From contig NZ_BMQJ01000008.1 of the NCBI RefSeq assembly GCF_014648055.1, positions 1 through 64,000 of the forward strand: 64,000 nucleotides of DNA, in the 5' to 3' direction. Source of the DNA: Streptosporangium pseudovulgare (lineage in GTDB: Bacteria > Actinomycetota > Actinomycetes > Streptosporangiales > Streptosporangiaceae). The notes beneath the pieces are model-generated. The model ran no database searches. It was not told where the DNA came from and was given only the letters and a program-made list of their open reading frames with translations. Shown here one piece after another: positions 44,670 through 52,149 of the stretch; the stretch's first letter is position 1; each line of letters begins with the position of its first letter. The translations under genes and the position numbers were made by a program.

Positions 44670-45198
44670 GGGAAACTCCTTGGTCTGATGTGGAACGCTT
44701 CTTGCGTCCCATGCGTCAGTAAAGGGATAGCCAGAAACATACAGGGCGGATCTTGTGAATCGGAAGCCGCTTTGGTGGGTAAGAAGGGCATAGGCGGGGC
44801 CGAGACCGTTCCGTTACCTTCGGCGTGTGATGAAACCGTTGTGACGGTTGGGGTTTGCCGGAGTCGTTTCCGCAGATAGTCATGATCTCGTAATGGGTGT
44901 GGCCCAAGTGGGGTGAGTGTCCGGTCGCGATCCGTGATCGCGTCAATGTGACGCAGATCACATGGAACCGATGGCACCGAATCCGGTCGAACCACGTCTA
45001 ACGCGCCCGATCTCCGCCCCGGCGGGGTCTCCAGCCCCCGAGGGCCCGCCTTCCGGCCCCGTCCGGTTCGTCCTTGGCCTCGCTTGAAGTCCGTTTTTTC
45101 GCCGCGCCGGCTCGATCCCGGACCTCTCGGACGCCGCCATGCGGACCCCGGAAGTCCGCCCGGAACCCGGGAAACCCGTCACACGATCCCCGGAAACG
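44670..45198. other. 529-bp spacer upstream of paralog 1
   Basis: No gene is supported. It contains the 16-bp inverted repeat AACCGT-TGTG-ACGGTT (44834-44849) and a perfect CRP-type palindrome (44947-44962), both in promoter position for the leftward paralog 1. Confidence 0.6.
44947..44962. promoter_or_regulatory. Perfect CRP-type site upstream of paralog 1
   Basis: TGTGA-CGCAGA-TCACA matches the CRP consensus exactly. It lies about 278 bp upstream of the pseudoprotease start and about 330 bp past the paralog 2 stop. The distance is long, so either the promoter is far upstream or the match is chance. Confidence 0.55.
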
Positions 45199-45238
45199 CC
45201 GACGGGGCCCGGCAGAGATCTCTGCCGGGCCCCGTCGG
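45199..45238 (-). terminator. 40-bp perfect palindrome after paralog 2
   Basis: Twenty-base arms starting CCGACGGGGCCCGGCAGAGA are complementary without any spacer, giving a very strong hairpin 54 bp past the stop of paralog 2. It has no T tract. Confidence 0.8.
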
Positions 45239-45292
45239 ATGGGGTGGAGAAGGGTCCTCAGCGCCCGCCAGGGGCCCCGAGGGACGGACGGC

Positions 45293-46453
45293 CTACCGGT
45301 ACAGCTCGCCGTTCGGTCCGACGATCTTGCCGGACCACACGGAGGCGGCCTGGCGGTAGATGTCGGCCGTCTCGCCGTCGAAGTACGGCGAGGTGATCAG
45401 GTCGTAGCGGTCGTTCTTGTCCTGGTCGCCGAAGAGGCTGGTGACGCCGTTGACGTAGCCGAGGCGCCGGCCGCTGCTGTACTGCGTCAGCCACGGGCCG
45501 CCGTCGGCGCCCGGGGTGAAGGAGCCCTTGAGGCCCATGTGCTCCTCGACCTTGTGCTCGGGAGAGACGTAGACCTTGCCGGACGGCTTGCCGTAGATGT
45601 ACTTGGGCGTCACGCCGCTGTAGGGCTTGTCGCCGTCGGGGTGCGGGGCCGCGGGGTAGCCGAAGGCGTAGACGGGCTTGCCGGTCGGCTGGTTCCAGGT
45701 GACGCCCTGGCCGCCGACGTTGTCACCCAGCGCGCCGACGTCCTTGGACCGCAGGATGTAGTAGCGGCCGCCACCGCCCCACTTGGGGCCGGTGAACTTC
45801 TGGAAGTCGCCCCGGCTGACCTGCTTGATGCCGTCGAAGGCCACGCCGTTGAAGACGGTGACGAAGGCGTAGTCCTTGTCGTAGTCCTCGTAGTTGGCGA
45901 AGTCGTAGTGGGTGTAGGCGGTCTTGCCGACGTAGATGCCCCACGGCACCTTGCCCTGGTAGTAACCCGGGACGAAGACCCACTTGCTCATCGTGTCGCT
46001 GTTGGTCTCCGGGTCGTAGACGCAGTGACCGGCGGTGGCGACGAGGTTGCGGTACTTCGACTGGATCGAGGTGGCCGTGCACCAGCGGTACTGGCCGTTG
46101 ACGACGAAGAACACCTTGCCGACCGTGCGGGGCAGGTTGACGTTCTTGACGGTGGTCTGGGCCGGCCTCTCCGAGCCGGTCGGGCCGACGCTGCCGGGCC
46201 GTCCGTCGGCGGAGAAGCCGCCGCCGGCCTTCATCTTCACACCGCCGGGATCGGGGTTGTAGGCCGTGGCCCTCTTGAGGGCGGCGAAGTTCGAGGCGGC
46301 CCAGAAGTTGATGACCGAAACGGCCGAGGCGCTGTTGGTCGCCATGGAGTCGGTGGCCCAGTCGGGGGCTGCCTGGGCGGTGCCGGCCGTACCACCGGCC
46401 AGCAGGCCGAGGACGAGCGCGGCGCCACCGAGGGGGAGGAGGGAACGCTTCAC
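45293..46453 (-). CDS. Secreted trypsin-fold pseudoprotease, paralog 2 (catalytic Ser replaced by Asp)
   Basis: A 386-residue exported protein related to paralog 1 but without the long insert. The signal peptide ends near TAQA (about 28). His143 (LVATAGHC) and Asp194 (KDYAF) remain; the nucleophile motif is PGADGGPW with Asp317 instead of Ser. The disulfide formed by the WCYG and LKC cysteines of the other members is lost at both ends (Ile286 and Gly310), a paired loss that supports a real drift from protease function. Cys125/Cys144 stay. GTG 46453 (VKRSLLP) has AAGGAG at 7 nt and matches paralog 1; ATG two codons earlier is too close to it. Confidence 0.87.
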   Translation of the reverse strand: MKRSLLPLGGAALVLGLLAGGTAGTAQAAPDWATDSMATNSASAVSVINFWAASNFAALKRATAYNPDPGGVKMKAGGGFSADGRPGSVGPTGSERPAQTTVKNVNLPRTVGKVFFVVNGQYRWCTATSIQSKYRNLVATAGHCVYDPETNSDTMSKWVFVPGYYQGKVPWGIYVGKTAYTHYDFANYEDYDKDYAFVTVFNGVAFDGIKQVSRGDFQKFTGPKWGGGGRYYILRSKDVGALGDNVGGQGVTWNQPTGKPVYAFGYPAAPHPDGDKPYSGVTPKYIYGKPSGKVYVSPEHKVEEHMGLKGSFTPGADGGPWLTQYSSGRRLGYVNGVTSLFGDQDKNDRYDLITSPYFDGETADIYRQAASVWSGKIVGPNGELYR

Positions 46454-46534
46454 AGACATGCTCCTTGTTCTGCACCGTTTTCCGGATGACCCGGAAACTG
46501 CGGGAAGACAAGGAGGCAACCTACCAAGATCTGG

Positions 46535-46552
46535 CGAACCGAGGGGGGTTCG
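46535..46552 (-). terminator. Weak hairpin after paralog 3
   Basis: CGAACC / GGTTCG 6-bp arms with a 6-nt loop, 25 bp past the paralog 3 stop. It is much weaker than the hairpins after the other paralogs, so read-through into paralog 2 is possible. Confidence 0.35.
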
Positions 46553-46576
46553 GTCCTCTTCGTCCGTCTCCGGACC

Positions 46577-47788
46577 TCAGCTCGCGGTCTGGTGCGCGGC
46601 CCAGCGGTAGACGACGTATGTCGAGGCCATGAAGTACGGCGAGGAGATGCGGTCGTACTTCTTGTCGGTGTCGGTGTCCCAGGCGAAACTGTTGACGCCG
46701 TTGAGGTAGCCGACGCCGTTGAGGGAGTCGTAGTAGATCAGCCAGGGGCCGCCACTGGCGCCGGCGGTGAACCCGCACCGGAGCGCGATGCCGCGGTCCA
46801 CGAGGCGGGCCGGGGCGTTGGCCCGGTAGGTGCGGCCGTCGCACGACTTGATCGTCCGGCCGTCGTACGGCCTGCTGCCGTCGATCTGCGGGGCCGCGGG
46901 GTAGCCGAAGGCGAAGGTGAGCAGGCTGATGCCGCGGTTGACCATCAGGCCCTGACCGCCGACGTTGTCCTCCAGGGCGCCGACGTCCTCCATCACGTAG
47001 CTGCCGGCGGTCTTGCCGGGCTTCCAGCGGAACCCGTCGTGCACGGTGATGAACGCGTAGTCGTAGTCGTAGTCGCCCTGGGCGATGAAGCTGGAGTGCA
47101 GGTTGAGCGTGTGGCCGACGTAGATGCCGTACGGCGTGCCACCGTCGGCGTAACCGGGGATGAAGATCCAGTACTCGGCGAACTTGTCCTGCTTGGCGTC
47201 ATAGGTGCAGTGCGCGGCCGTCGCGACCAGCCGGTGGTTGGCGGCGGCCACGGACGAGGCGGAGCACCAGTAGTCCTTGTCGCCGATCCGGAAGAAGACC
47301 TTGCCGACGGTGATCGGGTTGCCGCCGGCCGGCGGCCTCTTCTTCGGGAGGCTGGGGCTGACGACCGGGGACGAGGCGGCCCCGGCCGGCTTCGTGCCGC
47401 CGGAGGTCGTGCCGGCCGCCGGGATGACGGCGCCCCCGGCGGGGATGGGCATCCCGCCCGCGGCCGTCGCGGTGGCGCTCGGCTTCGCGCTGGACGCGGG
47501 GGACGCCGACGCGCTGGAGGTGGCGCCGCCGCTGGGCTTGACCTCGGGGGTGGCGGGCGTGTTGTCCTGGGCCTTCTTGAGCCGGGCCGGGCTCCAGTAC
47601 TCCGCGATCCGCTTCATGTCCGCGTCGGTCTTGGTCAGCGTGACGGAGGTGATGCCGTTGGGAGTGCCCGACCAGGGGGCGGCCACCGCGTCCGCCCCGG
47701 CGCTCCCGGCGAACGCGGACACCAGCGTCACGCAGGCGGCGAACAGCGCGCCGAGCGTGGCCGTGAGCCGCCGGACGCGGGGGGACAT
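46577..47788 (-). CDS. Secreted trypsin-like serine protease, paralog 3
   Basis: A 403-residue exported protease with a complete triad: His193 (VATAAHC), Asp243 (YDYAF) and Ser345 (AGASGGPW). The signal peptide ends at about 32. The pro-region carries EYWSPARL, the WSPxR motif shared with the other active paralogs. A low-complexity Ala/Ser/Pro/Gly linker (about 78-155) separates it from the catalytic domain. Cys316 and Cys338 form the C-terminal pair. ATG 47788 follows AAAGGA. It has no large insert. Cleavage specificity cannot be judged. Confidence 0.88.
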   Translation of the reverse strand: MSPRVRRLTATLGALFAACVTLVSAFAGSAGADAVAAPWSGTPNGITSVTLTKTDADMKRIAEYWSPARLKKAQDNTPATPEVKPSGGATSSASASPASSAKPSATATAAGGMPIPAGGAVIPAAGTTSGGTKPAGAASSPVVSPSLPKKRPPAGGNPITVGKVFFRIGDKDYWCSASSVAAANHRLVATAAHCTYDAKQDKFAEYWIFIPGYADGGTPYGIYVGHTLNLHSSFIAQGDYDYDYAFITVHDGFRWKPGKTAGSYVMEDVGALEDNVGGQGLMVNRGISLLTFAFGYPAAPQIDGSRPYDGRTIKSCDGRTYRANAPARLVDRGIALRCGFTAGASGGPWLIYYDSLNGVGYLNGVNSFAWDTDTDKKYDRISSPYFMASTYVVYRWAAHQTAS

Positions 47789-47955
47789 GAGGGGCTTCCT
47801 TTCGGGGGACGGAGCTGGGGACGGAGGGACGGGGGAGGCTGTAAGAACCTATTTTTCCAGATCAATTCGGTTTTGGGCAGGTCGGCCGACCGATTCGCTC
47901 TGGCCCGCCGTCCTGCCAGCCTGCCGCCGGGCGCATAAGCGCCCCGTCAAGACCC

Positions 47956-47988
47956 GGAAGGGCCGGGGCTTGCGCACCCGGCCCTTCC
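47956..47988 (-). terminator. Terminator hairpin after paralog 4
   Basis: Perfect 12-bp arms GGAAGGGCCGGG / CCCGGCCCTTCC with a 9-nt loop, 20 bp past the stop of paralog 4 and upstream of the paralog 3 promoter region. Confidence 0.75.
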
Positions 47989-48008
47989 GCTGCTCCACAC
48001 CGCGAGAA

Positions 48009-49592
48009 CTAGGACGGGAGCTTCCCGGTCCAGAGGTTGGCGGCGTGCTTGTAGATGGCGGCGGTCTCACCGTTGAAGTACGGAGTGGTCGTCCGGTCGT
48101 AGCGGTCGTTGTTGTCGCTGTCGACCGTCAGGCTCACGACGCCGTTGAGGTAGCCGGTCCGCTTGCTGTTCTTGTACTGCAGCAGGAAGGGGCCGCCGCT
48201 GGCGCCGGGGGTGAAGGCGCACTTGATGGCCTGCTGCTCCTGGGCCTTGTACTTCGACACCACGGGGGCGGCGACGGTCGTGCCGTAGCACCACTTCATG
48301 GTCTGGCCGCTGTAGGGGCGGCTGCCGTCGGGGTGGCCCAGGGTCGGGTAGCCGAAGGTGAAGACCTTCTTGCCCAGCTTCTGGTTCCAGGCCACACCCT
48401 GGCCGCCGACGTTGTCACCCAGGCGGCCGGCGTCGGCCATGAGCACCACGAAGTACCGCGTGTGGAAGTAGAGCTCCTTCACGGTGGTCTTGACCCACTT
48501 CTTCACGAAGTACTGGGTCTTGAACCAGGCGATCTCGGTGCCGTTGGCGTCCTTGGTCGCCTCCAGCTTGCCGAGGAAGTCGCCGTCGCCCTTCTGCTTG
48601 AGGAGCTTGTTGTACTCCTCCTGGCTGATCGGCGCCTTGACGGTCTTGCGCTCGAACTGGTTGCCGTTGTCGAAGCCCTTGGGAGCCTTGTTGTAGTCGC
48701 TCTCCACGACCTCGACGGCGGTCAGCTTGACGCCGTTCTTGCCGGTGGCGATGTACTCGTCGACGTTCTTGCCGGTGACGTCACTCGGCTTGGCGACGGT
48801 CTCGACGGTCGGGTCGGCGGCCTTCTTCCAGTACGGGCCCAGCTCGCCGTACCGCTCGTACCCCTTCTCGAACTCCTCCTTGGAGATCTCCTTGTCCTCG
48901 GTGTACTTGAACCCCTTGAAGGCGGTGTACTCGGACTTCTTGACCTCCTTCACGCCCGTCTGCTTGATGCCGTTGTAGACGTTGACGAAGGCGTAGTCGT
49001 AGTCGTAGTCCTCGAAGACCGTGAAGTCGTCGTGGGTGTTGACCTTGGCGCCGACGTAGATGCCCCAGGGGGCCTTGCCCTGGTAGTAGCCGGGGATGAA
49101 GACGAAGTTGCTGTACGGCTTGTTGCTGTCGGTGTCGTACACGCAGTGGCCGGCGGTGGCCACCAGGTTGCGGTACTTCGACTGGACCGAGGTGCCGGAG
49201 CACCAGCGCTCCTGGCCCTTGTCGTCGACGAAGAAGACCTTGCCGACGGTGATGGGCAGGTTCACGTTCTTCGAGCTGCCGGCGGACTTGCTGCTGCCCG
49301 GGCCGGTCGGGGCCACCAGGCCCGCCTTGCCGTCGGCGGCGGCCTTGGCGGCGCCGGTCTTCGTCAGCTTGGCCGAGATGGTGGAGTCGGCGGTGAAGGT
49401 CTTCGCCGACTTCAGCCTGGAGGGGCTCCAGTACGCCGCGATGGCGTCGGCATTGCCGGAGGAGGTCAGCGCGGTCGACTTGACGTCGGGCCCCGCCGCC
49501 TGGGCGGTGCCCGCGAGGGGCGCGGCGATCATGGCGGCGGCGACGAGGGCGCCACCGGCGGGGAGGGCGAGGCGCTTGGCTCGGGAGTTCAA
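48009..49592 (-). CDS. Secreted trypsin-like serine protease with long insert, paralog 4
   Basis: A 527-residue exported protease with an intact triad: His149 (VATAGHC), Asp199 (YDYAF) and Ser465 (PGASGGPF). The signal peptide ends near TAQA (about 32). The pro-region has AYWSPSRL. Like paralog 1 it holds about 180 extra residues (210-388) between the Asp and the Ser motif, with units such as VKKSEYTAFKGFKY, ISKEEFEKGYERYG and ISQEEYNKLLKQKGDGDF. This insert is therefore older than the loss of the catalytic Ser in paralog 1. The start is TTG 49592 with AAGGAG 5-6 nt upstream; a longer frame to 50015 is rejected. Confidence 0.88.
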   Translation of the reverse strand: MNSRAKRLALPAGGALVAAAMIAAPLAGTAQAAGPDVKSTALTSSGNADAIAAYWSPSRLKSAKTFTADSTISAKLTKTGAAKAAADGKAGLVAPTGPGSSKSAGSSKNVNLPITVGKVFFVDDKGQERWCSGTSVQSKYRNLVATAGHCVYDTDSNKPYSNFVFIPGYYQGKAPWGIYVGAKVNTHDDFTVFEDYDYDYAFVNVYNGIKQTGVKEVKKSEYTAFKGFKYTEDKEISKEEFEKGYERYGELGPYWKKAADPTVETVAKPSDVTGKNVDEYIATGKNGVKLTAVEVVESDYNKAPKGFDNGNQFERKTVKAPISQEEYNKLLKQKGDGDFLGKLEATKDANGTEIAWFKTQYFVKKWVKTTVKELYFHTRYFVVLMADAGRLGDNVGGQGVAWNQKLGKKVFTFGYPTLGHPDGSRPYSGQTMKWCYGTTVAAPVVSKYKAQEQQAIKCAFTPGASGGPFLLQYKNSKRTGYLNGVVSLTVDSDNNDRYDRTTTPYFNGETAAIYKHAANLWTGKLPS

Positions 49593-49676
49593 AGTAGCTC
49601 CTTCTTTGTCATGAGTCGCTCGGGTTGACTCACGCATGCGTAAAGAGACAAGAGGAGACCGTACTCGGCAAAGTTG

Positions 49677-49705
49677 GTTTAAAGAGCCCGAAAACGGACA
49701 GTCAA
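49677..49705 (-). promoter_or_regulatory. Promoter of paralog 4
   Basis: On the minus strand TTGACT (49705-49700), a 17-bp spacer and TTAAAC (49682-49677). This gives a leader of roughly 80 nt before TTG 49592. Confidence 0.55.
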
Positions 49706-49712
49706 GGGGGAC

Positions 49713-49729
49713 CGTTACAGGGTCGTTAC
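49713..49729. promoter_or_regulatory. Direct repeat CGTTAC-N5-CGTTAC upstream of paralog 4
   Basis: Identical in form and spacing to the site at 24443-24459. It ends 8 bp upstream of the -35 element, the normal place for an activator. MtrA is a candidate by motif similarity only. Confidence 0.5.
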
Positions 49730-50008
49730 CAAAACCAGGGAACCGAAAGCCGCGAACCGGCGTCTGATCTGCTCCGTCTTGATCGACTGCCTCGGCGGCG
49801 ACCGTGCACCGTGCTGAGCTGGGGTGTCGCGCCACCGCCGCGAGGCGGGAACGATCCACGATCTTTTCCCGGAAGGTGCGTCGCCGCGAGACAGGAAGCG
49901 GCCGGGCGTTATAGCATTCCCGCAGTTCAGAGCCTTGATCCATCCCCCCGGTCAGGCCGGTCGCCTCGCTCCGGCCCGCCCACGCAACACCGTCCATCGG
50001 GGGATTCC

Positions 50009-50743
50009 ATGTCACGTCTCCGCTGCCTGGCCGCCGCCGGTCTCGTCCTGCTCTCCAGCGCCGCGCTCACCACCGCGACGGCGACCGCCGCCACCGCCGC
50101 GGCCGGGCCCCGGGAGGCCGGAATCTCCGGGGCGCCCGGAGCCTCCTCGCTGAAACCCGTTCCGCCGCGGGTCCAGCGGACGCGGCAGCGCGACGCCGCA
50201 CCGCCCCGGCGCAGGAGCCCCTGGAAGACCGTCCGGATCGAACCGGCCGCGCCCCGCGCCACCGACCAGAGACCGTCCGCCGCCGACCAACGGCCGCCGG
50301 CCAGTCGGCAGCGACCGCCCGCGAGCCGGCAGCGGCCGCCCGCCGCTCCCGTGACGCAGCAGCAGCCCGCCGTCGCCCCGCAGCCCATGGCCGACCCGCG
50401 CCGGCCGGCGCCCCTGCTGTCACCGGAGAACATGCGGGTGCTCGTGCTGAGCGCCACGCCGGGGGAGCAGTTCTCGGCCGCCGCGGCGCAGTCCGCCCTG
50501 CTCGTCTGCGACCCGCCTCGCGGCTCGCACCCGCATGGGGCCCAGGCGTGCGCGCAGCTCGGCGTGGTCAACGGCGAGTTCACCGCGCTCAAGCCGCTGC
50601 AGGGGGTGGCCTGCACGATGCAGTACGACCCCGTCACCGTGACCGCGAGCGGCATCTGGGACGGCCGCACCGTCAGGTACCAGCACACCTTCGGCAACTC
50701 CTGCGTGATGCGGTCCACCACCGGCTCGGTCTTCGCCTTCTAG
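50009..50743 (+). CDS. Secreted subtilisin inhibitor (SSI family) with long Pro/Arg-rich extension
   Basis: A 244-residue exported protein. The signal peptide is about 1-30. Residues 33-135 are Pro-, Arg- and Gln-rich with short repeats (units like RQRPPAS). The C-terminal domain (about 140-244) is a Streptomyces subtilisin inhibitor: four Cys (167, 181, 202, 232) in the SSI pattern, the reactive-site loop CTMQYDP with P1 Met204 and P1' Gln205, and the typical ending SVFAF. Classic SSI is only about 110 residues, so the extension is unusual. It lies between protease paralogs 4 and 5 and is the only rightward gene in the array. The target protease is not known. Confidence 0.88.
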   Translation: MSRLRCLAAAGLVLLSSAALTTATATAATAAAGPREAGISGAPGASSLKPVPPRVQRTRQRDAAPPRRRSPWKTVRIEPAAPRATDQRPSAADQRPPASRQRPPASRQRPPAAPVTQQQPAVAPQPMADPRRPAPLLSPENMRVLVLSATPGEQFSAAAAQSALLVCDPPRGSHPHGAQACAQLGVVNGEFTALKPLQGVACTMQYDPVTVTASGIWDGRTVRYQHTFGNSCVMRSTTGSVFAF

Positions 50744-50771
50744 GAGCCGCCCCGACCGGAATCTGAGGGAG

Positions 50772-50799
50772 ACGGGCCCCGGAAAAGGGGGTCCCGTTC
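50772..50799 (+). terminator. Hairpin after the SSI gene
   Basis: ACGGGCCCC and GGGGTCCCGT arms, with one bulge, around a short A-rich loop, about 30 bp after the stop codon. Confidence 0.5.
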
Positions 50800-50937
50800 C
50801 CCGTGAGTGTCCTCGCGGCTCCCCGTGCCACGAGGCGCCGATGCCCGAGGGCGTCGTGAACCCCCGGTGCCGCAGCGCACCGCAAGCCCCGGGTGAGGGC
50901 CGCGGAATCCCGAAGCCGCGGACCCCCGGACCGCGAA

Positions 50938-50967
50938 GGGGCCCGGTCTCCACGGAGACCGGGCCCC
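50938..50967 (-). terminator. Terminator hairpin after paralog 5
   Basis: Perfect 14-bp arms GGGGCCCGGTCTCC / GGAGACCGGGCCCC with only two bases between. It lies 60 bp past the stop of paralog 5, convergent with the SSI gene. Its GGGGCCCGG stem base is shared with the hairpins at 42966 and 45199. Confidence 0.78.
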
Positions 50968-51027
50968 TCGTCACGGCGGGCGGCCGAATGGCCTTGCGGC
51001 CGCCCGGCGGGGGTTCGCGCTACCTCG

Positions 51028-52149
51028 TCACTTGGTCCAGCGGTTGGCCGCGGCCTTGTAGACCTTGTAGGTGTCGGTGTCGAAGTACGGCGAGGAGATC
51101 CTGTCGTAGCGGTCGTTCTTGTCGGTGTCCCACGCGACGCTGTTGACGCCGTTGATGTAGCCGGTCCGCGTGGAGTTCTTGTACTTCAGCAGCCAGGGGC
51201 CGCCGCTGGCGCCCGCGGTGAAGGCGCACTTGAAGCCGAGGTGCTCCTGGATGTCGTACTGCGGGGCGGCGGGCATGGCGGCCGCGGTGCCGTAGCACCA
51301 CTTCATGGTGCGCCCGCTGAAGGGCTTGTCGCCGTCGGGGTGCAGGCCGGCCGGGTAGCCGAAGGAGAAGATGTCGTTCTTCACCTTCTGGTTCCAGGCG
51401 AAGCCCTGGCCGCCGACGTTGTCACCGAGCCGGCCGACGTTCTTGACGGTCGGCTTCCACGTGCCGTCGGAGCCCTTCTCCCAGTTGACCTTGTAGCCGG
51501 AGCTGACGTTGACGAACGCGTAGTCGAAGTCGTAGTCCTCCTTGACCACGAAGTCGTCGTGCGCGTTGAACCACTTGGCGGCGTAGATGCCGTACGGGTT
51601 CTTGCCGTTCCACGCCTGGTCCCCGTCCCAGTAGGAGGGGATGAAGACCCAGTTGTCGTAGAACTTGTCGGTCTTCACGTCGTAGACGCAGTGCGCCGAG
51701 GTGGCGACCAGGTTGCGGTACCTGCCCTGGATCGAGCTGCCGGAGCAGTACTTCCAGCTCTTGGGGTCCGCCGGGTTGGCGCCGGGCAGGGTGAAGAAGA
51801 CCCGGCCGACGGTGTTGGGCAGGTTGACGCTCCTGCTCTTGGCGGTCTTGCCGCCCTCCTGCCCGATCGGCGGGACCGATCCGGCCTTGCCGTCGGGCCG
51901 GCCGGCGGCCTTGGAGGCGGTGCCGCCCTTGACGCTCAGGTCGAGGTCGCGGGAGGCGTCGGTGGCCCGGCGCATCCGCTCCGGTGACCAGAACGAGGTG
52001 GCTTCGACGGGGGTCTCCGAGGCGGAGGAACTCACCACGTCGCCGGGGGAGGACGCGCTTGCCTGCGCGCCGGAGGTGGCGCCGATCACGCTGGTGACCA
52101 GGAGGGCACCGGTGAGGGGGATCGTGAGGTGCCGTGCTCGGGAATTCAA
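51028..52149 (-). CDS. Secreted trypsin-like serine protease, paralog 5
   Basis: A 373-residue exported protease with an intact triad: His153 (VATSAHC), Asp209 (FDYAF) and Ser315 (AGASGGPW). The signal peptide ends at about 30. The pro-region has SFWSPERM. The cysteine pairs (Cys135/Cys154 and Cys285/Cys308) are complete, and there is no long insert. Its N-terminus resembles paralog 4 (NSRAR versus NSRAK), so these two may be closest. The start is TTG 52149 with AGGAG 5-6 nt upstream. It has its own terminator and a distinctive AT-richer upstream region. Confidence 0.88.
   Translation of the reverse strand: MNSRARHLTIPLTGALLVTSVIGATSGAQASASSPGDVVSSSASETPVEATSFWSPERMRRATDASRDLDLSVKGGTASKAAGRPDGKAGSVPPIGQEGGKTAKSRSVNLPNTVGRVFFTLPGANPADPKSWKYCSGSSIQGRYRNLVATSAHCVYDVKTDKFYDNWVFIPSYWDGDQAWNGKNPYGIYAAKWFNAHDDFVVKEDYDFDYAFVNVSSGYKVNWEKGSDGTWKPTVKNVGRLGDNVGGQGFAWNQKVKNDIFSFGYPAGLHPDGDKPFSGRTMKWCYGTAAAMPAAPQYDIQEHLGFKCAFTAGASGGPWLLKYKNSTRTGYINGVNSVAWDTDKNDRYDRISSPYFDTDTYKVYKAAANRWTK

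Larger units (their letters stand above)
49593..50008. other. 416-bp divergent spacer, paralog 4 / SSI gene
   Basis: No gene is supported. It contains the paralog 4 promoter and the paired CGTTAC site on the left. The right half (49750-50000) shows no obvious promoter motif for the inhibitor gene. Confidence 0.6.

Noticed and set aside
49593-50015. A 141-residue N-terminal extension of protease paralog 4
   Set aside because: The TTG at 49592 has a good ribosome site directly before a signal peptide; the extension would read through the promoter.
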